A stretch of 64,000 nucleotides of DNA from Vicinamibacterales bacterium (GTDB lineage Bacteria > Acidobacteriota > Vicinamibacteria > Vicinamibacterales > UBA2999): NCBI GenBank assembly GCA_041394705.1, contig JAWKHS010000004.1:548061-612060 (forward strand), given 5' to 3'. Position 1 is the stretch's first letter; every line of letters begins with the position of its first letter. The notes beneath the pieces are model-generated. The model saw nothing but the letters and a program-made list of their open reading frames with translations, ran no database searches and was not told the DNA's origin. Below are positions 32,948-41,077 of the stretch, in pieces. Both the position numbers and the translations under genes were made by a program.

Positions 32948-34024
32948 TTACAACATCAGCTGACGCACGCGCACGAGGTAGGCGAGCACCTCGGCCACGG
33001 CGCCGAAGAGATCCGCGGGAATGACGTCGCCGACCTCGGCGCCCTTGAAGAGAGCCTGCGCGAGCGGCTTGTTCTCGACGATGGGCACGCCGTACTCGCG
33101 CGCCAGGGCCTTGATCTTCTGGGCGAGCAGGTCCTGCCCCTTGGCGACGACCTTCGGCGCCGCCATGCCGCCGCGCCGGTACTCGAGGGCGACGGCGAAG
33201 TGGGTGGGGTTGGTGACCACGACGGTGGCGGTCTTCACCGCCGCGAGCATGCGGCGGCGGACCATCTCGCGCTGGATGCGCCGGATCCGCGCCTTGACGT
33301 GCGGATTGCCCTCGCTCAGCTTGGCCTCGTCGCGGAGCTCCTGCTTGGTCATCTTCAGGCCCTGGTAGTGGCGCCAGCGCTGCCAGAAGACGTCGGCGCC
33401 GGCCAGGAGCACGAGCGCCGTGCCGCCGCGCACGAGGAGTCGCCACAGCCAGCGCGCCGCCTCCATCGCCGCCGCCGACGGCTCCATCCACGCCAGTTGC
33501 GGCGTGGCGGCGAGCGCCTCCTGGCCCACGGACCAGAGCACGGAGGTCACGATGGTCACGGCCACGATCGCCTTGACCACGGTGACGCCGGCCTGCGAGG
33601 GCGCGAAGCGCTTGATCCCGGTCGCCGGGCTGAGCCGCGACCAGTCGAACGACACCTTCTCGAGCGCGAACACCCAGCCGGACTGCACGACGTTCCCGGC
33701 CAGGCCCGTGAGGGCGGCGACCACCATCAGCGGCCCGACGATCGCGGCCAGGACGAGGCCGTCGTGCCGCGCCAGGACGGCCAGCGATTCCGGCGTCACG
33801 GTGCCGTGGGCGCGGGCGCCCAGGTCCTGGAGCGATTCGGTGAGCAGGCCCAGCAGGCGCTGGATGCCCACGGGCCCGGTCCGGGCGAGCGCCGTCGTGA
33901 CGGCGAGCAGCGAGAGCGCGGCGACGAGATCGGCGCTGCGCGGGACGTTGCCCTTGTCACGGGCTTCCCGCAGCCGTTTCGCGGAAGGTTTTTCTGTGCG
34001 CTCGTCCGAGGACTGGCCGGCCAC
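32948..34024 (-). CDS. flhB: Flagellar export specificity switch FlhB
   Basis: 358 aa. A hydrophilic N-terminus (QSSDERTEKPSAKRLREARDKGNVPRS) precedes four membrane helices and a cytoplasmic tail with the autocleavage site NPTH (VVVTNPTHFAVALEYRRGGMAAPKVVAKG). Cleavage there, prompted by FliK, switches export from rod/hook to filament substrates. It starts at GTG 34024, 7 nt after fliR. Length and motifs are standard. Confidence 0.97.
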   Translation of the reverse strand: MAGQSSDERTEKPSAKRLREARDKGNVPRSADLVAALSLLAVTTALARTGPVGIQRLLGLLTESLQDLGARAHGTVTPESLAVLARHDGLVLAAIVGPLMVVAALTGLAGNVVQSGWVFALEKVSFDWSRLSPATGIKRFAPSQAGVTVVKAIVAVTIVTSVLWSVGQEALAATPQLAWMEPSAAAMEAARWLWRLLVRGGTALVLLAGADVFWQRWRHYQGLKMTKQELRDEAKLSEGNPHVKARIRRIQREMVRRRMLAAVKTATVVVTNPTHFAVALEYRRGGMAAPKVVAKGQDLLAQKIKALAREYGVPIVENKPLAQALFKGAEVGDVIPADLFGAVAEVLAYLVRVRQLML

Positions 34025-34031
34025 GGTCCCC

Positions 34032-34790
34032 TCACCTGAGCCCGCTGGCCGCGCGCAGCGCCAGGTCGGCGATGCCCGACGAGGCGGCGCGGACGATCGA
34101 CGGCACGAGCGGCACCATCGCCGCCATCGCCACGAGCCCCACCGCCATCCGGAGCGGCGGCGCGACGACCATCAGGTTGAGCGACGGCGCCACGCGCGCC
34201 ATGAAGGCCGTGCCGACCTCCACGAGGAGCATCACGACGACGATCGGCGCCGCCAGCCGCACGCCGAGGATGAAGATGACGCCGAGGAGCTCCACCACGG
34301 CGGACCCGAGCGTGGGCCCCACGGCGCCGGTGCCGATGGGCAGCGCCTCGTAGGAGGCGGCCAGCGCGCGCAGGAGCGCGTGATGGCCGTTCATCCCGAG
34401 GAAGGTGACGAGCGCGATGTTGGTGTAGAGCGTCGCGGTGATGTTGTTCCTGACGCCGCCCTGCGGGTCGATCACCGACCCGTACGACAGCATCAGCTGG
34501 CTGCCGGTCAGGTGTCCGCCCAGGCCGGCGCCGGTCAGCACCGCGCGCAGCGCGAGCGCCATGAGCGCGCCGATGCCGATCTCGCGGGCCACGATGAGGC
34601 CCAGCCCGGCCGACGAGGCCAGCGCCGCGTCGGGCACCGCCGGCATCGCGAAGATGGCGATGGCCACGGTGAGGCCGAGGCGGACCTGGGTCGGCGCGAA
34701 CGCCCCGCCGAAGACCGGCGCCAGCGCGACGAGCGCGCCGGGGCGGGCCAGCAGGATGCCGAGCCGGGCCAGGACGTCGAACTCGGTCAC
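34032..34790 (-). CDS. fliR: Flagellar export channel protein FliR
   Basis: 252 aa, about six hydrophobic helices, with the typical FliR openings (FDVLARLGILLARPGALVALAPVFGG) and GHLTGSQLMLSYGSVIDPQGGVRNN in the middle. It forms the export channel together with FliP and FliQ. GTG 34790 overlaps the fliQ stop (GTGA). Confidence 0.94.
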   Translation of the reverse strand: MTEFDVLARLGILLARPGALVALAPVFGGAFAPTQVRLGLTVAIAIFAMPAVPDAALASSAGLGLIVAREIGIGALMALALRAVLTGAGLGGHLTGSQLMLSYGSVIDPQGGVRNNITATLYTNIALVTFLGMNGHHALLRALAASYEALPIGTGAVGPTLGSAVVELLGVIFILGVRLAAPIVVVMLLVEVGTAFMARVAPSLNLMVVAPPLRMAVGLVAMAAMVPLVPSIVRAASSGIADLALRAASGLR

Positions 34791-35056
34791 CGCACGAGCT
34801 CCGGCAGCCGCTGGATGAGGCCGGTCGAGAAGGCCGAGACCACGCGGAGCATCCAGGGGAAGGTGACCGCGAACGCGAGGAAGATCGCGGCGGCCCGCGG
34901 GATGAACGCCAGCACGTTGTCCTGGATGGACGTGACGGTCTGGAACACGCTCACGAGCACGCCCGCGACCAGGCCCGCGGCGAGCATGGGGGTGGTCACG
35001 ATGACGGCCGTCTCGATGGCCTGGCGCACGATTCCGACGACGAGGGCGTCCGACAT
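34787..35056 (-). CDS. fliQ: Flagellar export channel protein FliQ
   Basis: 89 aa, the usual FliQ length, with two membrane helices (IVRQAIETAVIVTTPMLAAGLVAGVLVSVFQ and ILAFIPRAAAIFLAFAVTFPWMLRVV segments). Conserved QTVTSIQDNVLAFIPR lies between them. Four copies sit around the FliP-FliR channel. It is 25 nt from fliP. Confidence 0.95.
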   Translation of the reverse strand: MSDALVVGIVRQAIETAVIVTTPMLAAGLVAGVLVSVFQTVTSIQDNVLAFIPRAAAIFLAFAVTFPWMLRVVSAFSTGLIQRLPELVR

Positions 35057-35081
35057 GTCAGTGGGTCTCCGGCCGCGGGGC

Positions 35082-35744
35082 TCAGACGAAGCTCCGCACG
35101 AGCGAGCCCACGAGCAGCTGCCAGCCGTCGATGAGCACGAACAACAGCACCTTGAACGGCAGCGAGATCATCGCGGGCGGGAGCTGGAGCATGCCCATCG
35201 ACAGGAGCGTCGTGGACACGACGAGGTCGATGAGGAGGAACGGGACGAACAGGAAGAACCCCATCTGGAAGCCGGTCTTCAGCTCCGAGATGGCGAAGGC
35301 CGGGATGACGACGCGCATCGGCAGGTCGGCAGGCGTCGCGGGACGCGCCTCGCGGCTCAGCTCGACGAAGAGCGCCAGGTCGGTCTGCCGCGTCTGCTTC
35401 AGCATGAACTCGCGCAGCGGCGGGGCGCCGCGTCGCAGCGCCTCGGTCACGTCGATCTGCCCGGCCATGGCGGGCTGCAGCGCGTCGGCGTTGATGCGCT
35501 CGCCCACCGGCGCCATGACGAAGAACGTCAGGAACAGCGTGAGGCCCACGAGCATCTGGTTCGAGGGCATGTCCTGGGTGCCGAGCGCCTGCCTCAAGAA
35601 ATGGAAGACGATGGCGATTCTCGTGAACGAGGTCATGATCACGAGCGCCGCGGGAATGAACGTCAGCAGCGTCAGGAAGACGACGATCTGCAGCGGCGCC
35701 GAGACGGTGCCGACGCCGTTGACGGTGAGATCGAGCTGGTTCAT
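35082..35744 (-). CDS. fliP: Flagellar export channel protein FliP
   Basis: 220 aa without a recognisable cleavable signal peptide. Family landmarks: VIMTSFTRIAIVFHFLRQALGTQDMPSNQMLVGLTLFLTFFVM, LKQTRQTDLALF, and VIPAFAISELKTGFQMGFFLFVPFLLIDLVVSTTLLSMGMLQLPP. It forms the core of the export channel. ATG 35744 overlaps the fliO stop (ATGA) and fits the family better than the long antisense-like upstream extension. Confidence 0.96.
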   Translation of the reverse strand: MNQLDLTVNGVGTVSAPLQIVVFLTLLTFIPAALVIMTSFTRIAIVFHFLRQALGTQDMPSNQMLVGLTLFLTFFVMAPVGERINADALQPAMAGQIDVTEALRRGAPPLREFMLKQTRQTDLALFVELSREARPATPADLPMRVVIPAFAISELKTGFQMGFFLFVPFLLIDLVVSTTLLSMGMLQLPPAMISLPFKVLLFVLIDGWQLLVGSLVRSFV

Positions 35745-36082
35745 GGCCGGGACGGAGGTTCGAGCGAGCGGTCGAGCGTCTCGGCGAACGACTGCCGGAG
35801 CTCGGTCACGAGGGACACGCCGCCCTGGGACACGCCGAGCAGCAGCCGGCGTCCCTCGACGGACACGATGACGAGCGAGCGCTTGTCGCCCAGCGACAGC
35901 GCCGTTTCGATGGCGAGCAGGTCCTTGCCCCGGCGGGCCGCGCCCACGCGGCCGAGGGCCCAGACGGCCCCGCCCAGGAGCGCCGCGACGATTGCGAACG
36001 CGGCGGCGGTCCGGAGGCCGAAGCCGCTGGAGAGTGCGGCGTCGGCGGCGGCGCCGGACGCCTGCATGGCGAGGACGATCAT
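35741..36082 (-). CDS. fliO: FliO, assembly factor of the export gate
   Basis: 113 aa: a single membrane helix (TAAAFAIVAALLGGAVWALGRV) then a short cytoplasmic domain with LLAIETALSLGDKRSLVIVSVEGRRLLLGVSQGGVSLV, the FliO pattern. It helps FliP assemble. Position between fliN and fliP is standard. Both ends overlap neighbours (ATGA). Confidence 0.9.
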   Translation of the reverse strand: MIVLAMQASGAAADAALSSGFGLRTAAAFAIVAALLGGAVWALGRVGAARRGKDLLAIETALSLGDKRSLVIVSVEGRRLLLGVSQGGVSLVTELRQSFAETLDRSLEPPSRP

Positions 36083-36381
36083 TCCCAGCCGACCCCGGCC
36101 GGCACGGCAATCCGCGTGATGCGCAGGGCGGCGATGTCGTCCACCACGGCCACCTCGCCGTAGGCGATGGCCACGCCGTTCACGCGCACCTCGAGGTCGC
36201 TGCCGGCCGGCTGGCCCAGGCGCAGGACGGAGTGGCGCGCGAGGTGGAGGCAGTCCCCCACCGTCATCCGGCTCGTGCCGATCACGAAGTCCACGCCGCA
36301 GGCCACGTCGGCCAGCGCCGCGAGCGCGAACGACGGGTCGCCCGGCTCAGAACTGGACGACGAAGTCTGAGAAGAGGACAT
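36079..36381 (-). CDS. fliN: Short FliN motor switch protein
   Basis: 100 aa consisting of a Ser-rich N-terminus and one SpoA domain (DVACGVDFVIGTSRMTVGDCLHLARHSVLRLGQPAGSDLEVRVNGVAIAYGEVAVVDDIAALRIT). It sits in the canonical fliL-fliN-fliO-fliP order. Together with the FliY-like protein (27320-28111) there are two SpoA-type FliN proteins, so the C ring may be mixed. It overlaps fliL by 35 nt. Confidence 0.9.
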   Translation of the reverse strand: MSSSQTSSSSSEPGDPSFALAALADVACGVDFVIGTSRMTVGDCLHLARHSVLRLGQPAGSDLEVRVNGVAIAYGEVAVVDDIAALRITRIAVPAGVGWE

Positions 36382-36850
36382 CGACCACCTCGATCTCGTG
36401 GAGGGCGTCGGCGATGCGCTCCGCGATCGCCTGGCGCAGCGCCACCTTGCCCTCGGGCGTGACGAGCGTGTCGGCGAGCTGCGTGCCGAGCAGTTCGAGG
36501 ATGATCGCGCGCGCCTGCATCTTGAGGACCGGCGTCTCGCTCATCTCCAGCCCTTCTTCCGCGGTGCCCACGACCAGCTGCACCGTGACGCGCACGAAGC
36601 GGCGCCCCCCCTCGTCGGCGAGGTTCGCCACGAACGGGTCGAAGGACACGAGGCCGCGCTCCTTGGGCGAGACCGAGTGCTCCTTCGGTGCTTCCTCCTC
36701 GCCCTCCGCGTGCGCCGCCTGCGTCTTGTAGTAGTAGCCGCCGCCGGCCAGCGCGAGCACGACCGCGCCGATGATCATGGGCTTCTGTTTTCCGCCCTTC
36801 GCCTTCGCGGCGGCGCCGTCGGCGGCGGGTTCGGCCTTCGGGGCGCTCAC
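36347..36850 (-). CDS. fliL: Flagellar basal-body protein FliL
   Basis: 167 aa: a basic lead (AKGGKQKP), one membrane helix (MIIGAVVLALAGGGYYY), then the periplasmic FliL domain with the motif FVANLADEGGRRFVRVTVQLVVG. It associates with the stator and boosts torque. GTG 36850 overlaps the upstream stop (GTGA), the operon's usual style, and is preferred to an upstream ATG at 36868. Confidence 0.9.
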   Translation of the reverse strand: MSAPKAEPAADGAAAKAKGGKQKPMIIGAVVLALAGGGYYYKTQAAHAEGEEEAPKEHSVSPKERGLVSFDPFVANLADEGGRRFVRVTVQLVVGTAEEGLEMSETPVLKMQARAIILELLGTQLADTLVTPEGKVALRQAIAERIADALHEIEVVDVLFSDFVVQF

Positions 36851-37332
36851 GCGCCCACCGGCAGCCACTGCCAGGCCACGCCGCCTCCGGGATAGGCCCC
36901 CTGAATCACGTCGATCGGGCCGTAGCCGTCACCGAAGTCGATCTTGTCGAAGTCGGTCTGCTTCGCGTCGAGGCCCTGGGCCTTCAGGCGCTCCACCACC
37001 GCCGGGAGGCTCTCGGGCATCGGCGGGTAGTCCTGGAAGATGCGCGCCGCGATGTACTTCGACGTGCCCGCGCCCTGCAGCGTGGGGTTGTCGAGCTTGG
37101 CGAAGTCGAAGCCGGCGAGGCGGCTCCGGTACTGGCCGGTGCCTTCCGAGGGGTCCTTGCCGACGGCGGCGTTCGCCGCCGCCGTGCCGCCCGTCGCGCC
37201 GAGCAGCCCCGTCAGGAAGCTGCCGAACTCCTGGCTCGTCAGCTTCCCGTCCTTGTCGCCGTCGTACTTGTCCATGACGCGCGAGACGAGCTGGCTGATC
37301 GTGTCGACGCCGGTATTCGGAGTGAGGGTCAT
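36847..37332 (-). CDS. EF-hand protein encoded between fliK and fliL
   Basis: 161 aa, no signal peptide or membrane helix. Residues 24-35 (DGDKDGKLTSQE) form a canonical calcium-binding EF-hand loop with D24, D26, D28, G29 and E35; a possible degenerate partner loop is FDKIDFGDGYGPID near the C-terminus. The middle is Gly/Ala-rich. It lies between fliK and fliL, overlapping fliL in a GTGA junction, so co-translation with basal-body genes is likely. It may be exported or cytoplasmic; a calcium sensor or a hook-associated stabiliser are both possible. Not recognised as a known flagellar family. Confidence 0.75.
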   Translation of the reverse strand: MTLTPNTGVDTISQLVSRVMDKYDGDKDGKLTSQEFGSFLTGLLGATGGTAAANAAVGKDPSEGTGQYRSRLAGFDFAKLDNPTLQGAGTSKYIAARIFQDYPPMPESLPAVVERLKAQGLDAKQTDFDKIDFGDGYGPIDVIQGAYPGGGVAWQWLPVGA

Positions 37333-37353
37333 GACGGTTCGGTCCTTTCCTGC

Positions 37354-39170
37354 CTACGGGGTGAGTTCGAACGGGCGGTCCTGCCCGTCGTCGGGCCTGC
37401 GGCGCGGCCGCTCCCGCGGCGCGTCCTGCTGGCGGCCGCGCTGGCGGCCCTGGCGGTCGGGCTCCGCGCCCTCGCGCGGGGGCTCGGCGACCTCGAGGCG
37501 ATCCAGGCGCAGGCCGTGCTCGACGAGCGCGTCGCGCAGCGTCCCGGCGTTGGCTTCCATCCACCGCCGGACTTCCGGCGTGTCGGCGTGCAGGGTCGCC
37601 GTCACGGTGCCGCGTTCCACCGTGATCGACGCCGTGACCTGGCCGAGGAACTCGGGCTTCAACGTGACGCGCGCCTCGCCGAGGCTGCCCGCCCACTGCA
37701 TGCGCAGCGACCGGACGATCTGGCCGTGCACGGCGTCGCCGGTCTGGCGGTCGATCTCGGCCGGCGGACCGGCGTGGACGGCGGGCGCGACCGCGGGAGC
37801 CGCGGGCGCGCGGTCGGGCACCTGCGCGAGCACGTGACCCACCGCCTCCTTGAGCGCCGTTCTGGCGGGCTCCGCCGCGCCGTGGACATCGCCGGCCGCG
37901 GCGGCCGCGAACGCGGCGCGCCACGCGGCGCCCGCGCCGGGCGCGGATGTCGAGGCCTGGCCGGCGCCAGCGCCGGCGCTGCCCTCGGCGGCCTGGTCGG
38001 CCGGCGCAATCGCACCGGCCACGGGCACGGACGCTGCGGCCAGACCCGGCGCCGGCGTCTGGGCGACCCAGCCGCGGCCCGGGCGACGGCCGGCCCCGGC
38101 CTCGTCGGCCGCGGCCTGTCCGGCGCCGGTCTCGGCGGGCGGCACGACGAGGCGCGCCGCCTGGGTCACGAGGCCCTGCGCTTCCCCGCCCGCCTCGGTG
38201 CGTCGGGCGAGCGCGCGCTGGAGCGCGGCGGCGCGTTCCGCCATGCCCAGCCCGCCGCGCGGCACGGGCAGCGCGGGTGCCGCCATCTGCCCGGACACGG
38301 AGGCCGCCTCGGGCGAGGCCTCGGGGGCCGGGGTCCCGGCGTCGGTCGCTTCGATCCGACCGGACGCGGCGGCGTCAGGGTCCGACGCGGCGGAGCCAGG
38401 CATCGCGATGCCGGCGCGCACGGCGGCGGCAAGGCGGGCGGACGCGTCATGGCCCGGCCCGGTTCCACGGCCGTGCCGCGCCGCGCGGGCGGGCGGACCG
38501 TCGGCACGGCGCGTGTCGGGGCCCGGGCCCTCGGCCGGCGCGCTCAGGACGTCGGCGACGGAAAGCTCGCCGGAGTCCTCCAGCGGCACGTCCACCGGAG
38601 GCACGTCCCCCGGAGGCACCCCGCCGGAAGCGCGTCCACCTGGAGCGCGTCCACCGGCAGTGCGTCGATCGGCGTCTCGACCGCGGGCGCGGCCGCCACC
38701 GGCACGCGCGGGATCCTCGGCAGCGGCTGCGACGGCGCGGCGCTGCCGCTGGATGCGACGCCCCCCTGCGACGGGGTCGGCGATTCGGCGAGGCTCGTGC
38801 CGTCGCCGGGGGTCACGACGCCGGCGAGCGCGTCGCTGGCCGGCACTGCCACGGGCTGCGGCAGGATCAGCACCGGCACCACGACGCCGGTGAGCCCGGC
38901 CACGAGGCCGGCGGGGTCCGCGTCGGCGTCGTCCCCGGCCGCGTCCTCCGAGGGCGCGTCCGACGGCGCCGGCGCACTGGCCGGGTGCGCCTCGGCGACG
39001 AGCGCGAGCAGCGCGCCCGTGAGGTGTCCGAGAACGTCCTCGAACTCCGCGCCGAGCGCGGGGCCGACGCCCGCGGCCTGGGCGGCGGGCGCCCCGGCGG
39101 ACGGTGCGCCCAGGCCCGCCGGCACGATGCCGCCGAGCCCGGCGGGCGACGACGAGGGGATGCCAATCAC
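37354..39170 (-). pseudogene. fliK: fliK, hook-length control, interrupted by an apparent 1-nt frameshift
   Basis: GTG 39170 starts an Ala/Pro-rich N-terminal half (208 codons in one frame), and the remainder (ending ELTP at 37354) is in the next frame. Restoring one G in the run at 38619-38622 joins them (LPAGVPPGDV), giving about 605 residues. The C-terminal Flg_hook domain is clear: MQWAGSLGEARVTLKPEFLGQVTASITVERGTVTATLHADTPEVRRWMEANAGTLRDALVEHGLRL. FliK measures the hook and triggers FlhB cleavage. The break lies between two arrays of 15-nt repeats. It may be a consensus error; if real it would give polyhooks. Confidence 0.8.
38575..38674 (-). repeat. Two 15-nt tandem repeat arrays in fliK
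   Basis: 38575-38619 holds three 15-nt units encoding VPPGD-VPPVD-VPLED, and 38630-38674 three units encoding IDALP-VDALQ-VDALP. The frame break at 38619-38622 falls between them. Repeat slippage in the linker could change the FliK ruler length. Confidence 0.75.
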
Positions 39171-39180
39171 GGCCGTCGGC

Positions 39181-40428
39181 CTATCGCTTCAGGTTGAGGG
39201 TCTCGACGAGGAGCTCGTCGGCGACGGTGATGCTGCGCGAGTTCGCCTGGTAGCCGCGCTGCGCCAGGATCATCTGGGTGAACTCCTGCGCGATGTCGAC
39301 GTTGGCCTGCTCGAGCGCGCCGCCGAAGACGCTGCCGCGCCCGCCCGCGTTGGCGATCCCGACGTTCGGGATGCCGGACGCCTGGCTCTCGGCGAAGCGG
39401 TTCGCGCCCAGCTTCACGAGCCCCTGCGGGTTGTTGAAGTTGGCGAGCGCGAGCTGCGCGATGACGATCGTCCGGCCGGCGCCGATCGTCGCCTGGATGT
39501 TGCCGTCGGCGTCGATCGTGATCGGGTTGATGGTGCCGGCCGCGTAGCCGTTCTGCGTGATCGAGGAGGTCTGCGACGCGGCGGCATAGCCGGTGAGCGC
39601 GGCCTGGCCGTTCGCGTCGAACAGATCCCAGGTGAAGTTCGTCGCCGCCGCGCCGTTCGCCCACGCGGGGCTCGTGATGACCACGTCGGCCGCCGGTGCG
39701 GTCAGCGCGCCCGTGGGCCCGAACGTGACGTTGCCGGTCGCGATCGAGAAGGGCGTGCCGGCCGTCCCGCCGGTCACGTCGGCGCCGTCGACGCTGATGT
39801 CGTAGCCCCACGCGCCGGGCGCGGTGTTGGTGTAGGTGATCGTGGCGACGTGCACGTCGCCGAGCGCGTCGTAGATCTGGACCGACGCCGTGAAGGTGTC
39901 GCCCACCGCCGCCGACGCGTCCAGGTTGCTGGTCGTGCCGAACTGCGTCGTCGGACCCGGCGCGCGGAGGATGCCCGGCGGAATGATGATGTCGGTCGGC
40001 TGGCCGGTCGTGACGATGAGGCCGGTCAGCGGGTCGATCTGCGTGTAGCCCTGCACCGGCAGGCCCTCGGCCGACACCATCGTGCCGTTGGCGTCGAAGG
40101 AGAAGTCGCCGGCGCGCGTGAACGAGCGGTCGTTGCCGCCGCTGCCCACGATGAAGAAGCCGCGGCCCTGGATGGCCACGTGGGTGTTGACGCCCGTGTT
40201 CTCGAGTCCGCCCTGGGTGAAGTTGGGCGAGATCGCGCCGGTCGTGACGCCCAGCCCGATCTGCATCGGGTTGGCGCCGGACCCGCCGACGTTCTGGCTG
40301 ACGAGGTCCATGAACTGCACGGAGCTCGCCTTGAACCCCACGGTGTTGATGTTGGCGAGGTTGTTGCCGATCACGCTCAGCTTCTGCTGGTTGGCGTTGA
40401 GGCCCGAGAGGCTAGCCGAGAATCCCAT
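39181..40428 (-). CDS. flgE: Flagellar hook protein FlgE
   Basis: 415 aa. N-terminal rod/hook motif MGFSASLSGLNANQQKLSVIGNNLANINTVGFKASSVQFMDL, a central variable hook domain rich in Thr/Gly, and C-terminal VDIAQEFTQMILAQRGYQANSRSITVADELLVETLNLKR. It polymerises into the hook under FlgD cap and FliK length control. ATG 40428 follows GGAGGA. fliK lies 10 nt downstream. Confidence 0.97.
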   Translation of the reverse strand: MGFSASLSGLNANQQKLSVIGNNLANINTVGFKASSVQFMDLVSQNVGGSGANPMQIGLGVTTGAISPNFTQGGLENTGVNTHVAIQGRGFFIVGSGGNDRSFTRAGDFSFDANGTMVSAEGLPVQGYTQIDPLTGLIVTTGQPTDIIIPPGILRAPGPTTQFGTTSNLDASAAVGDTFTASVQIYDALGDVHVATITYTNTAPGAWGYDISVDGADVTGGTAGTPFSIATGNVTFGPTGALTAPAADVVITSPAWANGAAATNFTWDLFDANGQAALTGYAAASQTSSITQNGYAAGTINPITIDADGNIQATIGAGRTIVIAQLALANFNNPQGLVKLGANRFAESQASGIPNVGIANAGGRGSVFGGALEQANVDIAQEFTQMILAQRGYQANSRSITVADELLVETLNLKR

Positions 40429-40471
40429 GAGTGTCCGTCCTCCAGTGGTCCGCGCAGGTCACGAGGCCGCG

Positions 40472-40672
40472 TCAGTCGCGGGGATCGCCGTGTGCGCGAT
40501 ACAGCCGATCCGGGGAGAGCGCCGAGCGGCCGCGCGCCAGGGCATCCACCCGGAGACGCGCGGCGATGAACGCATCGACGGTCCGCCACTCCCAGTCGCC
40601 CGACATGAGCGCCTGCGGCGGGGCCGCCTCCGCGTTCCCATCCCGGGAGCTGGCGCCTTCCAGCGTCAGCAC
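40472..40672 (-). CDS. Small hypothetical protein upstream of flgE
   Basis: 66 aa from GTG 40672, which has a near-perfect ribosome site (AGGAGG, 5-nt spacing). Third codon positions are about 88% G/C, so it is probably coding. The sequence (LTLEGASSRDGNAEAAPP, then WEWRTVDAFIAARLRVDALARGRSALSPDRLYRAHG) shows no known motif, signal or membrane helix. It would be the first gene of the flgE operon, 24 nt after the predicted sigma-54 start. FlbD often lies near flgE in other bacteria, but this is not FlbD-like. Confidence 0.65.
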   Translation of the reverse strand: MLTLEGASSRDGNAEAAPPQALMSGDWEWRTVDAFIAARLRVDALARGRSALSPDRLYRAHGDPRD

Positions 40673-40706
40673 GTGTGCCTCCTGTCCCGGTGCATGCCGG
40701 GGGGAC

Positions 40707-40722
40707 TTCAAACGTGGTGCCA
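40707..40722 (-). promoter_or_regulatory. Sigma-54-type promoter of the flgE operon
   Basis: Minus strand: TGGCAC-CACGT-TTGAA. The -24 half is perfect and spacing is right; the -12 dinucleotide is GA rather than GC, which weakens the call. The predicted start, about 40696, lies 24 nt before GTG 40672. It would serve the 20-kb operon from flgE to flgJ. Confidence 0.5.
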
Positions 40723-40739
40723 CCTGTGGGGCCGGACGC

Positions 40740-40766
40740 TCAAGCCCGGCGCGTCACGGCCGATTG
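40740..40766 (+). promoter_or_regulatory. Orphan sigma-28 promoter pointing into a non-coding region
   Basis: TCAAGCCC, exactly 11 nt, GCCGATTG: as good a match as the flagellin promoter. It faces right, away from flgE, with no convincing plus-strand gene downstream; the next genes (flgD, fliJ) are on the opposite strand. Confidence 0.65.
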
Positions 40767-40772
40767 CCCTGG

Positions 40773-41077
40773 GATCGCCCGCGTCTTCACGCTTCTCGCG
40801 GTCGGCGGGGCTGGCGGCCCCCGGCGGACCCGGCGCCCGCGGGCGCCAATCGCGTCGCTGGACCGGCCGGTGTGTCGTGCGGCCGACAGGGGCGCCGGCG
40901 TCTGGTCGACCGGATCAGGCCGGTCGTTCGCACTGCAAGGTGATGACGGTGAGAGGCGGGATCCGCGCGGCCGACGGGCCGCGCGGGTGCAGGAGGACGA
41001 CGCGCGGAGGCCGGGCGCACCGGTGGCGCCGCCGCGCGACCGTGCGCGGCCTCAGCCCGCGGGAGCGCCGGCGGCGC
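40773..41077 (+). ncRNA. Candidate sigma-28-driven non-coding or antisense RNA (intergenic region flgD-flgE)
   Basis: The gene-free interval 40673-41077 (405 nt) separates flgD from the small ORF. On the plus strand, downstream of the orphan sigma-28 site, there is no frame with the window's normal codon bias. Structure is frequent: a 16-nt perfect palindrome GGCGCCCGCGGGCGCC (40832-40847), a 10-bp hairpin with loop GACG (40963-40986), and GCCGCGC-GACCGT-GCGCGGC (41031-41050). Read-through would be antisense to flgD and fliJ. On the minus strand the same hairpins could terminate the flgB-flgD operon. High GC makes hairpins common, so this is tentative. Confidence 0.25.

Noticed and set aside
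38575..38674. CRISPR-like array
   Set aside because: The 15-nt units are contiguous, in coding frame and without spacers; they encode a pentapeptide repeat in FliK.
37516..40569. A plus-strand open frame of about 1000 codons
   Set aside because: It lies antisense to fliK and flgE, is low-complexity Arg/Gly/His-rich, and has no family pattern; long spurious frames are expected at this GC.
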